Shown: positions 10,817 to 26,293, counted from the first letter of the stretch. The stretch: DNA of 64,000 nucleotides from Anticarsia gemmatalis (GCF_050436995.1 NC_134764.1:5642001-5706000), one strand, 5' to 3'. Notes: a model not told the origin generated them from the letters alone. Made by a program: numbers and translations.

Positions 10817-12298
10817 TTTACTTTTAAAATAATTAAAGCTTATACATATAAAAATAACTGTTTTCAAAGTACCTATGTAGAGATTACAGATAAAAAAATT
10901 TGTTCTTGCACCATTGATCCACAATTACATTTATTCTTATATTAATAAATACGAAATAAAACTATGATGAACACAACAAAAACTCTTTGTATGTAAAACT
11001 TCGATATGTTCTATTTATATTGTAATGGCAAGTACAGTGCAGTGGAAGAATGGCAAAACTAAATGTCTATTGGCGATGCTAGCGCTTAGCGGCGAGTAGA
11101 GGAACTAAAAGTAGCAGTTGAGCAAAAATAAACGATTGTAATTTTTTTGGGTTATGTCATTTGCCAATGAAAACCAGGCTTGGTATTTAGCAAAAATATA
11201 TAATTTAGACTTTCAAAGCTTTAGACTTTTGACTAGTCTCTTAATTACCAATTTTAATAATTTCAGCAAATATACTAAAACATGAAAAACAGCGACACAG
11301 TTGAATTTTACATCTTAATAATAACATACGAACACTGTACTATATTATATTAGAAGTATAAATGCATAGAAACTAGGAAGTATGCTACTATACATTTATA
11401 AATAAGGCACACACGACTGTTAACACGGCGACTGCTGCAACATCATTATAACTGCTATTTTATAAAAAAACATTCTTTATATGTAATATTGTGTATAAAG
11501 TTTATATTATAACGGTGAATACAGATTCACGCAATATAACGATTGACAGATACATTACAGAACTTTTCAGGACTTTTTCTGAAATGCATACCAAAAAGTG
11601 TATAAACAGATGTATGTATAGATGCTACATTGCGTTAATCTGTCACAGTATTTTACCCGTTAGAAACATGTTTACTAGAAATTCTAGACGTTTCAATGTT
11701 CCATAATAATATTTATATTTCTCTGTAGTATTTGTATATCAGTATGAAATCAGTCTAACTATGATGAGGTCGCTTTAAAATTTGTGCGTATATCTTTACG
11801 AAAATAGCTCATTAACTAATTTGCGCGAAAAAGTATCTTCATCTACATACAAAAGGAACAATTCCCGTGAACATTTATAAAAGCTTTTGTCTCTTTCTTT
11901 TAATCTGTTTAGCATAAGCTAGAAAGAGAGAGAACATACTCTTAAAAGTAGCTTTATATTTGATTATTCTCTGGCTTCTGGTCTATTGATATTCTATAAC
12001 ATTAGCTGAAGTAAATAAATTCTAATTTCGTATTTTATTAATAGTACTAAAAAGCTTATACAAAAATATTATGATAATATGTCTTTAATATTTACACGCA
12101 AGAAACAAATGACGTATATGTAGCTACATTTATTGAGAGAATACAAAAACACATCTATTTTAGGAGAGCTCCAAATAACATCACTGGATACGATGACCAC
12201 ATTAAACCAACCCTAGTCTATCAAAGAATATTGTCTTTAGTACAAAAAATTATAGGATTCATATTGTTTTAGACAGACACCATACAAGATAGCGATAA

Positions 12299-12395
12299 AA
12301 GACAGTCGCTCCTTGTAAAATACTGGTATTCAGTTGCATCCGGTGAGACTGGAAGCCGACACCAGCATAGTTGGGAGGAAGGCTAGGCACCTGAT
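12299..12395 (+). repeat. Dispersed moth repeat (retrotransposon 3' region)
   Basis: Contains CAGTCGCTCCTTGTAAAATA and GGTGAGACTGGAAGCCGACA, a block repeated at 23510-23600 (TACTGGTATTCAGCTGCTTC then AAGACTGCAAGCCGACTCCA). Both are in plus orientation. Confidence 0.5.
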
Positions 12396-14389
12396 GGCGT
12401 TTAATTTTAACATAATTGAAGGTCTAGGGGCGGCCTTATGCGAACAATCAACATTTTTTCATATACGTTACGTACTCGTATACGTAACGCCTACGTATAC
12501 TTTTAAACCTGTAACTATTTTCTTTTATAGGACCAGTAATTCTCAAATATGCGTGCAAATATAACTTAAAATCTAATATCGTTTCTATGGCAACATTAGG
12601 GACGGCACAGCAACAATACTGCTATAACACAATACCAGCCAGTGTCACTACTTATAGACAAGTGTCGGTTATCCTATCCACTAGATAAAATGACAGCAAT
12701 CACAAAAAAAGCTGTCAATATTTTTCGTGATAAGCTAACCGAAACTTATTCAGAAGCTATGATTCCAGCCGTTAAATCATTCCCCTATAAAACACATTAC
12801 ACATTTAAAATAGTTTATAAGCTTCCAAAATATAAGCTAAATCGTTTTGTTATTTATGTTCTTAACTGACACAAGGCTTTCTATTCGTTTGTATATTTCA
12901 TTACCCTATTTTTTATTAAAGACGATCAAAAATATTGTAGTACGTACATTTTTGTGATAATTCGCCATCAAATATCTCTGTAAACGTTGCAGTGAATAAA
13001 CGCCGCAATACTTCACAATTCATACAAAAACCAATCACTCTTAACCAAAGCTACAAATACTGACATAATACCATGCAATAACTGTTCTGTTACAATTTAT
13101 ACTCCAAACTTCTTCTCGACTACAATTCACAAATGTTCAGATGCAATATTTCCGTAGGCTTGCTCTCTTCCTACGCTGACGACGGTGGAACATACGTGTA
13201 TAATGTGAAAGCCAAACTATTTGAACACAAGTTGCTATATTAGAAAGCAAACAGAACGTAGACTCAGAAGACTCTCGGTTGATTGTTTTATCAATCGTGC
13301 GATCGATAGAACAGTACGCAAATGCCCACGCTGTAGCTCCCTAAAATACTTTCTAACGGGATTAATAAATTGTTCACTAAGATGTCCAAGTTGTTTGACG
13401 TCAATCTTTTACGATTTCTATAGGACACTGCAAAGCGACGCTGACTAGCCAACGCTGCTTCTGTGTGATATGAGACCGACGTAAGCAACCAATGTCAGCG
13501 TAGGAGAAAACGAATCCTTACTCAAGCATCTTATTCTTTTATTACTAGTAGCTTTCAATAAATCCTTCTTTATAAAACACATTGACATACATAAGGCACA
13601 ATGTGTAAGGAAGGTTGTAAAGCATTTAAAATACATCTCTTATAAAAATATGAGCAGAATAGAACATTTATATTAAAATAGTTGCTGCACACTAAAGCCA
13701 TAGGAATAACCCAAGTGATATTTTTCATAGTAATAACGATAAAATCTTACTTTATCTATATTATGTAGCTATTTTAATAGTAAGAGAATTGACTTATTTT
13801 CAATGGGGCGAAAGGTTACAAGATTGTTCCAAAAATATCACTTTTTCAAACAGTTATTATGCAAAGTTTCACTAAATATAAACGACTTAGTATAATGTAC
13901 GTAATATTGTAAAAATACGTCCCTTATTATAAACGAACACGAACATTTCCGAAGCTAGCCGAAGCCTATTACGATCACACGAAGCCATCCATATCAGGTA
14001 CCCTAGATAAGATTTGAGTATACTGTTGATGAGCCAAAGCGTGCGAATACTTAGGCATTATAAATTCCAACCAATGTATGGAGAAAAAAATCTACAAGTT
14101 TTCTTAATAGTTATGAAATAAATTGCCAGTTAGAAAACTCTGTTACAATATTTAATTTTTTTTTTACTGTATCTAGTACTATTTTTATAAATAGGTAGGT
14201 TCCACATTTCGCCAACATAATGTGTTAACAGACATATTGTTATTTACTAGACTAAGAAAACACCACTGTTGAAGAGAATTTGATAGTTTGTAAAACGGCT
14301 AATATCGCACGGTTCGGCTTCAAACATGCAATTTACTCAAAATCTTAGAGAACAGAATAAATAAAAGCTTATGACCTATGTATTAAAGC

Positions 14390-14541
14390 TCATTGTTGCT
14401 TGAACCGCTCAGTCCAGAAGATGTTGGCGAGGATGCCGCCAATCATCAGTGACATGTAGATCACCACTGCCGCCCACCATAACCGCTTCTCCCATGTTCT
14501 CTTCTCTAGGTTTCTGAGAACACCAATGCCTACGAGTAGAC
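14390..14541 (-). CDS. rho-4: rho-4 coding exon 6 (last membrane segment, stop)
   Basis: Acceptor TTCTTTCAG; the first two bases complete a Gly codon, then LLVGIGVLRNLEKRTWEKRL and a final hydrophobic helix. It ends ERFKQQ and TGA (14392-14390). The short cytosolic tail is usual for the family. Confidence 0.9.
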
Positions 14542-17500
14542 CTGAAAGAAAAGAAAGAACACAATAAATTTTAACTGCACCCCACACTGATAATAATTCT
14601 AAGTACAAATGAAGGTAAACGTATCTTGTATTTTTCTTTATTAGTTATAAGTTATCTTAAGCCAATAATAGTTATAAGTTTCTTATAAATGGCACATTTT
14701 TACATGCACTTGAACATGTTAAGATACGATAGGTATAAGTGTAGAAAGACCGGAATGTTTAAAGAGTCCATGGTTTACAGTCAGTCAAACAGCGCAGACA
14801 GCAGAACACTAACTTAATAAAAAAATATCCATTGTAGGTCATAAAGACAGCATTAAGAACTCAATTGAGTGTATACTGTAAAATTTACGCTAATATGAAA
14901 GTCCAAGGCTAGTGCTATGAGGAGCCCCGACTTCTGCACTCTTGTAATCTATGAGGGGACGAAGGAACATATTCTTACCGGCTACTGCGCCGGCCAAATG
15001 CGCGACATATCCAATGTTCTGTTCTAGATGTCGCCAGTAGCGGTCATACACCGCCGTGCCGATGTCCACTGCGGCCAGTAAGACGAACACCAGCAGCTGG
15101 ATGATCGCGAACTCCATCTCTGACCAGTTCTGGAAACATGATCAAACAAAATAAGTAAGAGGACGCACAAAATAATGAAATGTTACTAATAATGAGAGAA
15201 GTACTCGTAAGTTTAACTCCTTACTGTCCCAAGACAAGAGCTTTCTTCTGGAATGAGGGAGGGGCTAGGTCTTGTTTCCACTTAGCTGTCCAAGTGCGGG
15301 TTGAAGACTTACTTCTTAATAATAACACAATGAAATTAACGTTTTTAAACTCTCGCGACTAGTACACATAATATTATAATGCAACGGGTCTTAAAATCAA
15401 AATAAGGTATCCTAACCTTTAATTTTCAATCGCCTTTAAGACCCGTTGCATTATAATATTATGAACACAATGAAATGTATGATTTAGTGTATAGATAGAC
15501 CAGTAACTATTCCAACAATAGATACAGGTTTCCTTGGGACAGAATAACAAATCTTGGTTTATAAGTGCAGATGACGACCTACACATCTTTTGAAAATAGG
15601 CTCCTCAAATCGAACACTATTCCGCTATCATACAATTATAAACTTTCAAGAACAAAATCTTACCATAATGATAGTAGCAATATGAGCTGCGATCAGCGCA
15701 TATACACCTCCCGAAGCTCCAGCAAGATACACCTTAGGGTCTGTCAAGCTGGTTGCGAGGGAACCAGCGGCCACTCCAGCGAGGTAGACCAGGACCACAC
15801 GCCACCATCGATGTACCATCTCTAAAGGCACACCGAGGAACAACTGGACTAGTAAGTTTACTACTAAGTGCACCACACTGGAAAAAAAGGAAAGATTGTT
15901 TTATAGGTAACACATTTTGTTTGCTGAAATAGTGTATCTTATTTTAGAAATCAAAATGTAATTATTTATTCATATAGGTCAAATGTTGACACCTATGATA
16001 ATCGTTACTATTACTGGATCTACCACTAGCTCGGAAAGGGGGTAGAGCCTTATGAGAAGAGCTAACAAAAACTCACCAATTATTTTAAACATCAATCTGG
16101 TGATTTGCTCTACTGTAAACATTGTGTAAATAAAAGAGTCCTCTATTAGTGTTATAGATAAAAGAGTACGCCCACATGATTTAGAGTACAAAACACTATT
16201 TAAGAGTACTCTTAAATACAGTTTAGCCGAAATATTCTAAATTTTGGAGCTGCGTTGTTTTTTCTTTCCTATTTTTGAGCGATTTTATTCAATAATCCAA
16301 GAAAATTCCCTCTAATTCCCTTTTCAAATAATGTCAAGATAATTGTTATTTACTACCAACTTTCTGCTAAGTACCTAATTCATTAATATTGTAAAAGATC
16401 GATCACTATTTCTTCGTGACTGGTCCACAATAGTTACATTTAATATTATGTTCAGTAAGATACTAGTATAAACTTGACCATCTCATTATCAGCTCAAGGT
16501 GAATCGTAGGATAAACATTTACATGGTATTAAACCTATGATGCAGTAAGGTATCAATTATTAGGCTTGCTAAATAGATATTCAAGCGGTAAAACGAAATA
16601 TGTGTAGACGAAAGGTTAAGAAAAATTCCGTTGTTAGACCATTGTATTACTTATGTTCACAAATAAATTTATAAATTGATTGGTTGATTGTTTTTCAAAG
16701 TTTTAACCTAATTGTGACGTTTCAACTCGAAGGAACTACCCGATTGGCATAGAACAAGTGCAATAATTGCTTAGAGTCGATTTTGTTGTTCGATAAATAC
16801 TGCCGAACCGAACACGTGTAGCAGAATACGTGCAGCAAGCCTTACACACATATGGGTTCACAACATCATACATTCTCCACATGTAAGAAACGTGACAGTT
16901 TTTCTCGTACTCGACTATTAACCTCACCGTCCTTAATGGATGTGGATGATGGTCTTTAATTCTTACGTAACGAAGTAAACAAGGCATTAACAGGAAGCTA
17001 GCACTAAAATTGTTATTGGTCCATAAATGTTCGGCGTTTAGGCAATGACGATTGAGTGGGCGAGGTTCAAAGACAAAGACTATTCTTGTGGAGTTTAGAT
17101 GTATAATTGTGTATCTATCGTCTACAAATGAATTTTGGAAGGAATGCTTTATTCAGCTTTAGTACACAAAACACATCTGATCAAAAAGATAACCACCTTC
17201 CAGAGTTTTTCAAAGACTTTCAAATCGGTCGCAGATTGTCCGACCTATGCTACAATCAACAAGTAACATTTTATCAGACTCTAATAAGTAACCTCTAATA
17301 CCTTAAAGGACATAAGGAGTTTAAATAAGTTTTAAGTAAGTTAATTGGTATCTACTCACCCAACGTGCACCAGCATATACGTAATAAATCTCCAGGCCTC
17401 CTGCCTCTTGTGGGGATTGTAGATGAACAGTTTCGCGATCGTTCCATTGGCTTGCGTGTTCCCTTCAGCAGCATCGTAGCAGAACAACACGATTTCCACC

Positions 17501-20500
17501 AGGGAGATCAGGATCATGCAGATGGCGGGCGGCCAGCAGCTGTACTGGTCCTCGTATGTGCCGTCTGAGTATGTGAAGATAGTTTTGCTACGGCCTGGGT
17601 AACGTAACGTACAAAGACGAATGGGATCGAAGGAGTATGGGACATGGATAAAAAGACGGGTAAAATTCATCGTTTTCGGGAGTTTCATTTTGTTTATTGT
17701 GCCATATTTCGTTACATTAAATGGCAGTTTGTTTCAGGTCACAATCCAGGTTATTTGTGGCCAGTTATAATTAGAATGTGGTTAAATATGCCAACAAAGG
17801 GAATAGAAATAGAGCACGCAACGACCGAGTGACAGCCATTAGAATTGCGACAGCACTCGCGGGGTGTATTAACCAATTAAGGAGATGTGTTGCGTTAAAA
17901 GGGCAAATTGTATTTAATTGGATTGCCACCAGTTTTGTTCGGATATTCCGACATTTCACATAAAAAAAAGGATTATTGAGTTATATTTCAAATATAAACA
18001 TTTTGTTTTTAATGTTTTATGGTTTAAGGTTTGGGAAAGACAAAACAAAAACAGAGGAGGGAAAAAAACACAGAAAAGATTTTGTTAGTCATTTGCATTC
18101 ACTCTTAAAACTAAAGTTAGTTACTATGCATTTAGTATGCACTTGCCCAACAGGATCTGCATTTCAATATTAATCGTTGATAGCTAATCTTATCTTACGT
18201 TACATAAAATTCTAGGAATTTATCTTGAAGGTATTATGTCTCGTTACAGAGTATAATATAAACAAATATGAGACCGATTAATATCAAGTGCAAATGTAAG
18301 AATTTCATCGATAATGACATTGCTTACCAACTAATTACATTGATTAATTAAACGAGTTATGAATCAATATAATTTATTATGCAACTTGTGACAACATGAA
18401 TGCCGATTATTTTTTTATTTTTCTCTTTAATTACAACACGAGATAGATAAATAAGTAAAGAAAACTCTTAATTGCGTAGAAGGCATGATTACTACTATCG
18501 GTAAGATGCATTAAATATTCTACTGCATAACAGTCAAGTTATTTTAATGTACAATCGGCATCAATGTCAAATTATATTGGTAAACAACAACAACATGCAA
18601 TGTTACCTAAATGTATATACATAGCTTTATTTGCTCTGTAAGCCGACACCATGAGCCCATAGCCTTGACTTCCACATACAATAATGATACATTCTAAAGC
18701 CAGCATCTGAACCGTGATTAGGAACAAGGACGGTACAGTCCTAGCGTATGTATGAGCGTTAATGCGAAAAATCTACAAGCCAGTGAACTGATTATGAGGC
18801 GATAATTGTTAGTGAAAGTGTGAGAATAAACTGTGACTTGTATTTATGTGAATTTATTTAGAATAATTTTGTAAAGAAATGCGAACTTAAAAGCGTTTTT
18901 TAATATATTTTAAGAGTTGTAACTATTCTACATCAATTTAAGCTAATTTTAGTACTATCTAAAGTGCGTTTAGTTCTTTATTAATAAGTAAACATACCAA
19001 AATATTCAACAACTTGTTTAATATACCCCAAAGTCTTATTCCACGAATATTTGGACACGGTAAAATCATGGGATTGTTCACTTAAAACTTCATAGTTACA
19101 CTTATTAGTGCGTTTGCACATTCTGTGCCACATTTTCGGCCACTACACTGTCACTATAGATTAGAAATGATTGTCAAGTCATTAAAACTACATTTTTACG
19201 AAGTAATTAGACAACAACCACTTTTCTAATTAAGCATAGTAAATTGGTACACTAAATTAAGCTAGTTTATTTGTCTCTTTAGTAGAATGTCGGGAAGTAA
19301 CAATATTTATTTACAAAACAGTGCAAGGAGGTCGCACAAACGTGCACCTGGTCGCGATGATTGTCACTTACTATGGATAAACCTTTGAGCTGCTAGCTTG
19401 GTCCATGTTATGCACGGATGATTGTGACGTCAGGACTCAATGGACCACCGGCTTTATCGCACAAGTGGACAGTTTATGAGGAACTGTATGTGTAAAGTTC
19501 CAGACATATTTTTATGATCAGCCGACGGGAGGATGATTTCAGTTTGGCTTGGACGGAAGCTATGATGGAATAATTCTTAATTTATTGAGCGCTGTTGTAC
19601 TTTAGGGTATATTTATTATGGAGTAGATGGTTAGTGTAGAGAGGACCCATTCGTCTTATAGCTATTTTATTGTCAGTTCTCTTTATCGATAAACCACAAG
19701 TACTTATTTCCTTCTTTAACGCTTGAATCAGGATTATGACTCGTGCTAAAAATTGCATAACAATCGAGCAGTGACTGTCATTATGTCCTTTTTTCCCCAA
19801 AGGTTTCTTTAACAACTGAGTCAGAGCAATAAAATTAGAACCGTAAAATCCCCTATTTAATTGAAAATTCAAAACGACGGCCACTAAGGACGTGAAGGTT
19901 TTTCCTTAGCTTGTCTAGGAGGAAAGTTGTATAAAAAACGTAATTAGAAATAACCTTCAGCTCGACAATATACAATATAATTTACCTGAATGTTCAGATA
20001 TGACAATAATCTCTCCGATTGTGAATCATATAAATATGCGCACCAGTCTATATCATTTTCCTGTTAAACTAATGAATGGATTACTTTACTAGACGACGAC
20101 TTTACCAGACATTAAAGCTATTTTATAAAGAGGTTTTTTAAATTTTCGTCCTGCTACTTTTTTATCCCATTATTGTCCCACTGCTAGGGAGAGGGCTTTT
20201 CTATTGTTTCAGTTATTAAGAAAATAGCTTCAAGTGTTGCAGAGAAGCTATTAAAAATGGACTGGGTTTTTTGATTTGCCTAGCCTATTACTAGCAGTAT
20301 TTGACAACCCTGTCAATGACAATGAGTTGAATGACCGCTGTCTACGTGAATACCCTTAAATAAATGCACCGATTGTGTTTTTCCTTTTGTATATTATTAT
20401 GATGCAAACTACGCAATTCGAAACCGTACACGATCGATTGAATGTTAGACACGTTGGTATCCATAATCTCGATATGAATTGGTATACTTCAAATTGTTTG

Positions 20501-23500
20501 CCTAAATACGTTAATACATCTATACTAATATTATAAAGCTGAAGAGTTTGTTTGTTTGAACGCGCTAATCTCAGGAATAATACATAACATCACGCTTGTT
20601 ATACCCCAAGGTGTAGGCAGAGGAGTAAGAAATACTCCCGCGTTTGACAATATTAGCCTCAAGTAATAGAGGGCGAGCTTATTGCCATATACCTGGACAT
20701 TACTAAACTCTAGACTATTGTTGTGAATAACATAAATTAGAAATAAGACTATTAACGTTTTGTCCCGCCTGGGAATGGAACCCAGGATCTTCTGATTAAG
20801 TCCGATACACCACCGACCGAGCTACAGAGGCAGTCAAAAAACCACTCGGTACACAAATGATATTAAGAGAATAGACTCGGTTGTGCTGTATCGAGGCCAC
20901 TGACGTTTTTCTCAGAATAATCTGCGGTTAAACAATATGACAATAAAATAATTTATTATTGTTTCGGTTCTTTAATGACGGTTTTTCCTTGGGATAAGGA
21001 GTTACTTACGCATAAAACGCACGTCACTAAGGCTATTAGGGACAAACAATTAGGAACGTTTTATCTTTGAAGACGTCAAATGAAGACATCTATTTACAAG
21101 ACTGGAGTAGTATTTACATTTCCGGTCCTTACGTGTATCTACACATTAAATAATTTGATTACCTTAACGAAAAAAGATAGCAATTAATCGTGGAGATTTT
21201 GCCATTGTGGATCGATCCATTGATCAATCCGGCTAGGTAGAGCTGATCAAACCAAACATTTTATTAGGACGTTACGTCATTAAAAGATGCTGTAAGTTAA
21301 AGTCTGGCATTATTATAATGCAAATGATTCTTGAATAAACGTGTGCGGGGAATGCCTAGTGATAACTAGGCATTCCCCGCGTCTGCTGACTCATAAAACC
21401 ACAAACAAGATACAAAACGCCTACAAAAATGAATCGACGAGAAGCAACTTTACTATGAGAGGTCTTAGAATACCTACAGGCTTTAACTTGCCTGGCAGTT
21501 TGAGTCAAACAGTAGGTGCTAATTTGGTACTAGTATTAATTCGTTTAGTTGCAGAAATTGACAAAATAATTCTAATACACCAATTTGTATTCTTGAGCTA
21601 GCTAGCTAATATGCAGAGGTATCTTAACAATAATTTTCTGTACATAGTATGCTAGTAATAGGATTCACTGCATATGCAGCGTACGATTTATATGTAGCTT
21701 ATGTACGATTTGATGACTGGACTGATAGCAAAGGTTGAGGCTACGACCCTGTCGCACAGTCATTGACAAAATAATGAGTTTGGATTACGTATCCATCAAA
21801 TTTCCCTCGACGTTATAAAAATAAGTTATGTGACAATGACTCACTCACCAATCCTCAAACCTGAAGGTCTGAATCATTGTCATCGATCCCTGGTGAGTGA
21901 GTCATAAGTAAATACTTAAAGCATTATTAAAATTGGGGTAATTTCGTTTGCATTGATATAAATAAGACTAGGATTTAGAATGTTTTGTAATAAAGACTTG
22001 TCGTTTAGGTTCCAACAATGTTCAAATTTGTTAATAGAGAGTTTGCCTGCTTACTAAACTATTATGACGTACGCTGAAAAATCTCGATTCAAAGTTTTTA
22101 GCAAATAATAAGATACCATTTTGTCGCAAAAATCTGTAGTTATTAGTATAGTTTTCAACGGGAGCCACCCCGAAGATGAGAGATCTACCAATTGACAATA
22201 TACATATATTGTCATATATGTATGCATTTCAATGCAATACTACTTTGACTATGTATTAGTTCATTAGATCTAACGAAAAAGAACAGCTAAACATAAAATA
22301 ACACGTTTGATGAAAACGATCAATTTATGTAAGTAACTGATTGTAAACAGTTGGCTGATTACATGGAAGCGAAACATTGACGGATTAAAATAATAGACTA
22401 GGAAGAGCGGTCATTCTTCATAATATTTATTGGTATAATGGTTACGAATGAAACTGAAAAGTTATACAATAAAGTTCATATCCTCGTGCCGTGGAATGTG
22501 GCTCACGGCAGCCGAACAATGAATGTCCTACTTCATGCCTACTTTACGTAATTATACTGAAGACGAATTACCGCTTCCTTGATACCGAATAAACATTGAA
22601 ACTATGCACGTCTCTCTCTGATACAGGCTGAAGAAAAAGAACCGACTGCTTTTTGCTATATATTGCTATATATTGGTACTGCTTTAGGAACTTTGCTGAA
22701 CGGAGACCAGACTCAGTAGAATCGTTATGTTTTCAGAGTGATCCATTGATATAGCTATTCATTTAGAGTTATATTTATATTTTACTACAGGCGAGGCTGG
22801 TTAGCTGGTGACAGATTGGACACCACACGATGGACATCGTTGTCGAGGCCGACCGCGACGCAGGTGGCATGATGATATACGGCATTTGCGGGTCCATCGT
22901 GGCGGTGCTTGGCACAGAACAGACAGGTTTAAAAGGGATGAGGAGAGGCTTTTGCCCAGCAGTGGGACACATAAGGGTCTAATAAAAAAAATAAAAGAAG
23001 GTGTAGGATAGGCAGAGACAAAATATTTTTTAGACAAAAGTGTGTAGTCGTTGCTGTACATAAAGTATGTTTCGGTTTTCGATTCTCGACCACAGCGTAA
23101 ATATTTATACCCTATAGTGAAGTTATATTGTTTACTTCTGTAGTGTAACTACTCATAAACAAGGGGAATGGAATGTTTAACAAAACATTTTACCTACGTG
23201 TAGGTGACTCAGTCTGAGTGGCTCTTGTATTCAATCGTATCGGTCTTGTATTGGACGCTTGTGAACGAATGTTGAAGACATCTTCTATTATAAATACTTG
23301 GCCATGTTTTGAGGGACGACGAGTTTGATGGTCTACGAATAAAATTGGATTTTACTTTTGGAAACTATGTTTTACTCTTTTAACTCTATATCTTTAAAGC
23401 AAGGAGATGTTTTATACAAACTGACTCAAATATCTACTACGACAAATATCAGCCTATGAACAGAGTTCAGAGGAGTATCGTGTCAAAACCCAGCTAACTG

Positions 23501-26258
23501 GGTTGTGGGGGTCTGATAGGCTCGCTGCATATAAAATACTGGTATTCAGCTGCTTCTCGTAAGACTGCAAGCCGACTCCAGAGTAAAGCTAGACTGATGA
23601 TAATGGACAAAGAGATCAGGAACTTTCGATGCAATTTAATTGAGATCGTTTACTCATTAAAGAGTTTATATGTTATGTCCTTGAACATTTTAATCTTTAG
23701 GTGTAACAAAGGCGCTAATTATAAAACATACCTACAAAACCGATTGATACCAGAATTCTGATGATTAATAATCTCTGATATCCACTAATATTTGATAATA
23801 GAAGTTTATATACGTTATTTTTATATCGGTTCTATTTTGGTATAATTTTTTCACGTTACCAAGTGCCAAGAATTAGCATAAATATGTTCTTGTAAGATCT
23901 AGTTTTAATTAGAATAATAAATTCATTAATTCACTGGCGTCTGTCTATTACATAGTCAATTGATACGGCTCGTTCGCTTCATCAACAGAATACGCAAAAA
24001 ATTAAATGTGACATTGAGTACGTGCTAATTTTGGAGGACTCTGATGTTGTTTACTCATAATATTATATGTACGGTATGGCATATTAACGTTTACATTGCT
24101 GAATAGCTTCATGATATATTCTGTTTATTTCATTTCGGTATGAATGGTACAAGATCTTAATAAAACAAATATGTACATGTACAATGTTACATGCAAAATT
24201 TTCCCTGACATTAAAATAAGAATGTAAATCTTTATATATATAATTCTTCTGTAAGTGTGTATGTCACTGAACTTCTCTTAAACGACTGGATTGATTTTGA
24301 TGAAAGGGGATCTGAGAATGGTTTAGATCCACAATTTTGTCCGCTGGACAATGTTTTTTTAATTAATTTTTAATTTATTAGACAGGACAACGTCTGTCGG
24401 GTCCGCTAGTAAGTATATATGTAAATTCTGAGTCTGATCTGGTAGTTATTAACGGTCTCGACATAACTATGGTTGCCAACTTTTTCTACCAAGAAATAAA
24501 GTATATTCAAGTCTATGGAGAATATTGAACAGTTTTTTAGAAAAATTATGTTCTATAAATAATGACTTCTAAATACGTCTTAGTACTTAACGTAAATTAC
24601 ACTTCGATGATATAATATATCGTGAGTAACAAATAATAAACACAAGGTCTAGATAATTTAATCACTGGATAAGATATGGAGCGAAGTGTGCATTTTTATC
24701 GCATGAACTTAACGTACCTAGTGCCTATTGATCACACCCGACATGTCCTTATCACTAATCATACAAGGAGTCATTGAGAAGGCAAGTTTCATGTTACGTA
24801 GGATGTGATTCAAATTATATGAAATGCTGAAACTTTTCCGGAATTAATTTTGTACTAACCTGTTGAACAGTAACAGATTTAGTATTAGTTCTGGCTAACT
24901 AGGGATTATTTTTAACTAGCTGACCCGCGCAACTTCGCTTGCGTCCAATATGAGGGAATGGGTGAAATTTTGGTACTCTGCTCCTTTTGGTCGTAGCGTG
25001 AAGATATGCCTATGTCCTTTCCCGGGTATCAAAATATTTCCATACCAAATTTCATACAAATTGGTTTAGTAGTTTAGGCGTGATTGGATAAGTAAATAAG
25101 TATGGATAATCAGTCAATACAACAGCAGAAAGATCAAAGCGTTAATGTAAATGGGGAAGCTTCCTTCACATATTTTGAGTGGGTAAGTATAGTATAGAGT
25201 ATAACCAAATACTTTTGAAAAGAGTGGCCGTAATTTTCTTGCTGTCTCTTCTCATAAGGCTCTACCCTTTTCCGAGCTAGTAGTAGTTTCAGTAATTGTA
25301 ACGACTATCATTGGTGTCAATATTTGACCTTAATTAATAAATGCTTCGATTTATTTTTCTTTTAGTCCAAAGTCTAGCACTTTTACTGACTGTAACTGAT
25401 GAAAGATCAGAGTAATATAATGATCGAATAATTTTTAACAACGTTTAATAAATTACGTATGTCTACAAAGTATTTATAATTTTACGATGGGGTTTATCGT
25501 TATCAGCGATATGTAGAGATAAGAGAATAACATACCTATTGATGTTATCAATATGTTAGTTAAACCGAAGGACGTAGTCTAGGACTTCTCATGTTAGTTT
25601 ATTACTCATACAAGGACCACGCTTCAGTATCGGCCGCGATATAAAACTTAGGATGGATGTTAAGTGATTACGAATGCACGAAATATGAACCCCTATAAAC
25701 GGAAAAGTAGCTCTGATTTTTTGTCTTTCCCTTCTTCAGGGCTACACCACAAAAGCGATTTGGGTGAAATGTTGTAGGATAGTTTAAAATCCGAATAGGA
25801 CATTAAATAGATTTTATCCCGGAAATTCCACGGGAACGCAGACGGAGCCGCGGGCAAGAATTAACAATGGAAAAATCTCAAATCAATATATTATTATGTT
25901 CAACGTAGAGTAGGTAATAAGTAATTCAGTTTAGTTACAGAATAAATAAAAATACAATGTATAAGTACTAAAACAATGTCCTATTTGTAGTACAGATGTA
26001 GGCAGGAGGTAGCAGTAGAATACAGGTGTGAAATTATCGTGTGACACATACTTTTAATGCCTGTGTGTAAATGTGTATTAGGATCTAAAAGATAAGCTAT
26101 TTTACTTTATTATAAGATTAAGATAGCCTTTGCTTACTAATTGATTAGATACCTAAACAGTCGTAAAATCAAATGAAAAACGTCTTACTTCAAAGTTTAA
26201 GCTTATGTTTATGATGTAATATCAATATCCATACTAATATTATAAATGCGAAAGTAAC

Positions 26259-26293
<35 letters not shown>

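Larger units (their letters stand above)
9623..14389. other. Interval between carboxypeptidase D and rhomboid-4, no gene recognised
   Basis: AT-rich sequence with only short unconvincing frames. It contains a MITE-like inverted-repeat element (10623-10816) and a retrotransposon-tail fragment (12299-12395). The right end must include the rhomboid-4 3'UTR; the minus strand has AATAAA-type signals (for example near 13537), but none can be assigned with confidence. Confidence 0.6.
15130..15663 (-). other. rho-4 intron 4
   Basis: Non-coding. It holds a retrotransposon-tail fragment (about 15190-15325) and a small inverted-repeat element (15367-15463). Confidence 0.7.

Noticed and set aside
17595..17688. 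N-terminal extension of rho-4 exon 3 (MKLPKTMNFT...) as a start
   Set aside because: It lies in the intron; the CCCAG acceptor at 17596-17595 joins exon 2 in phase and keeps the EF-hands.
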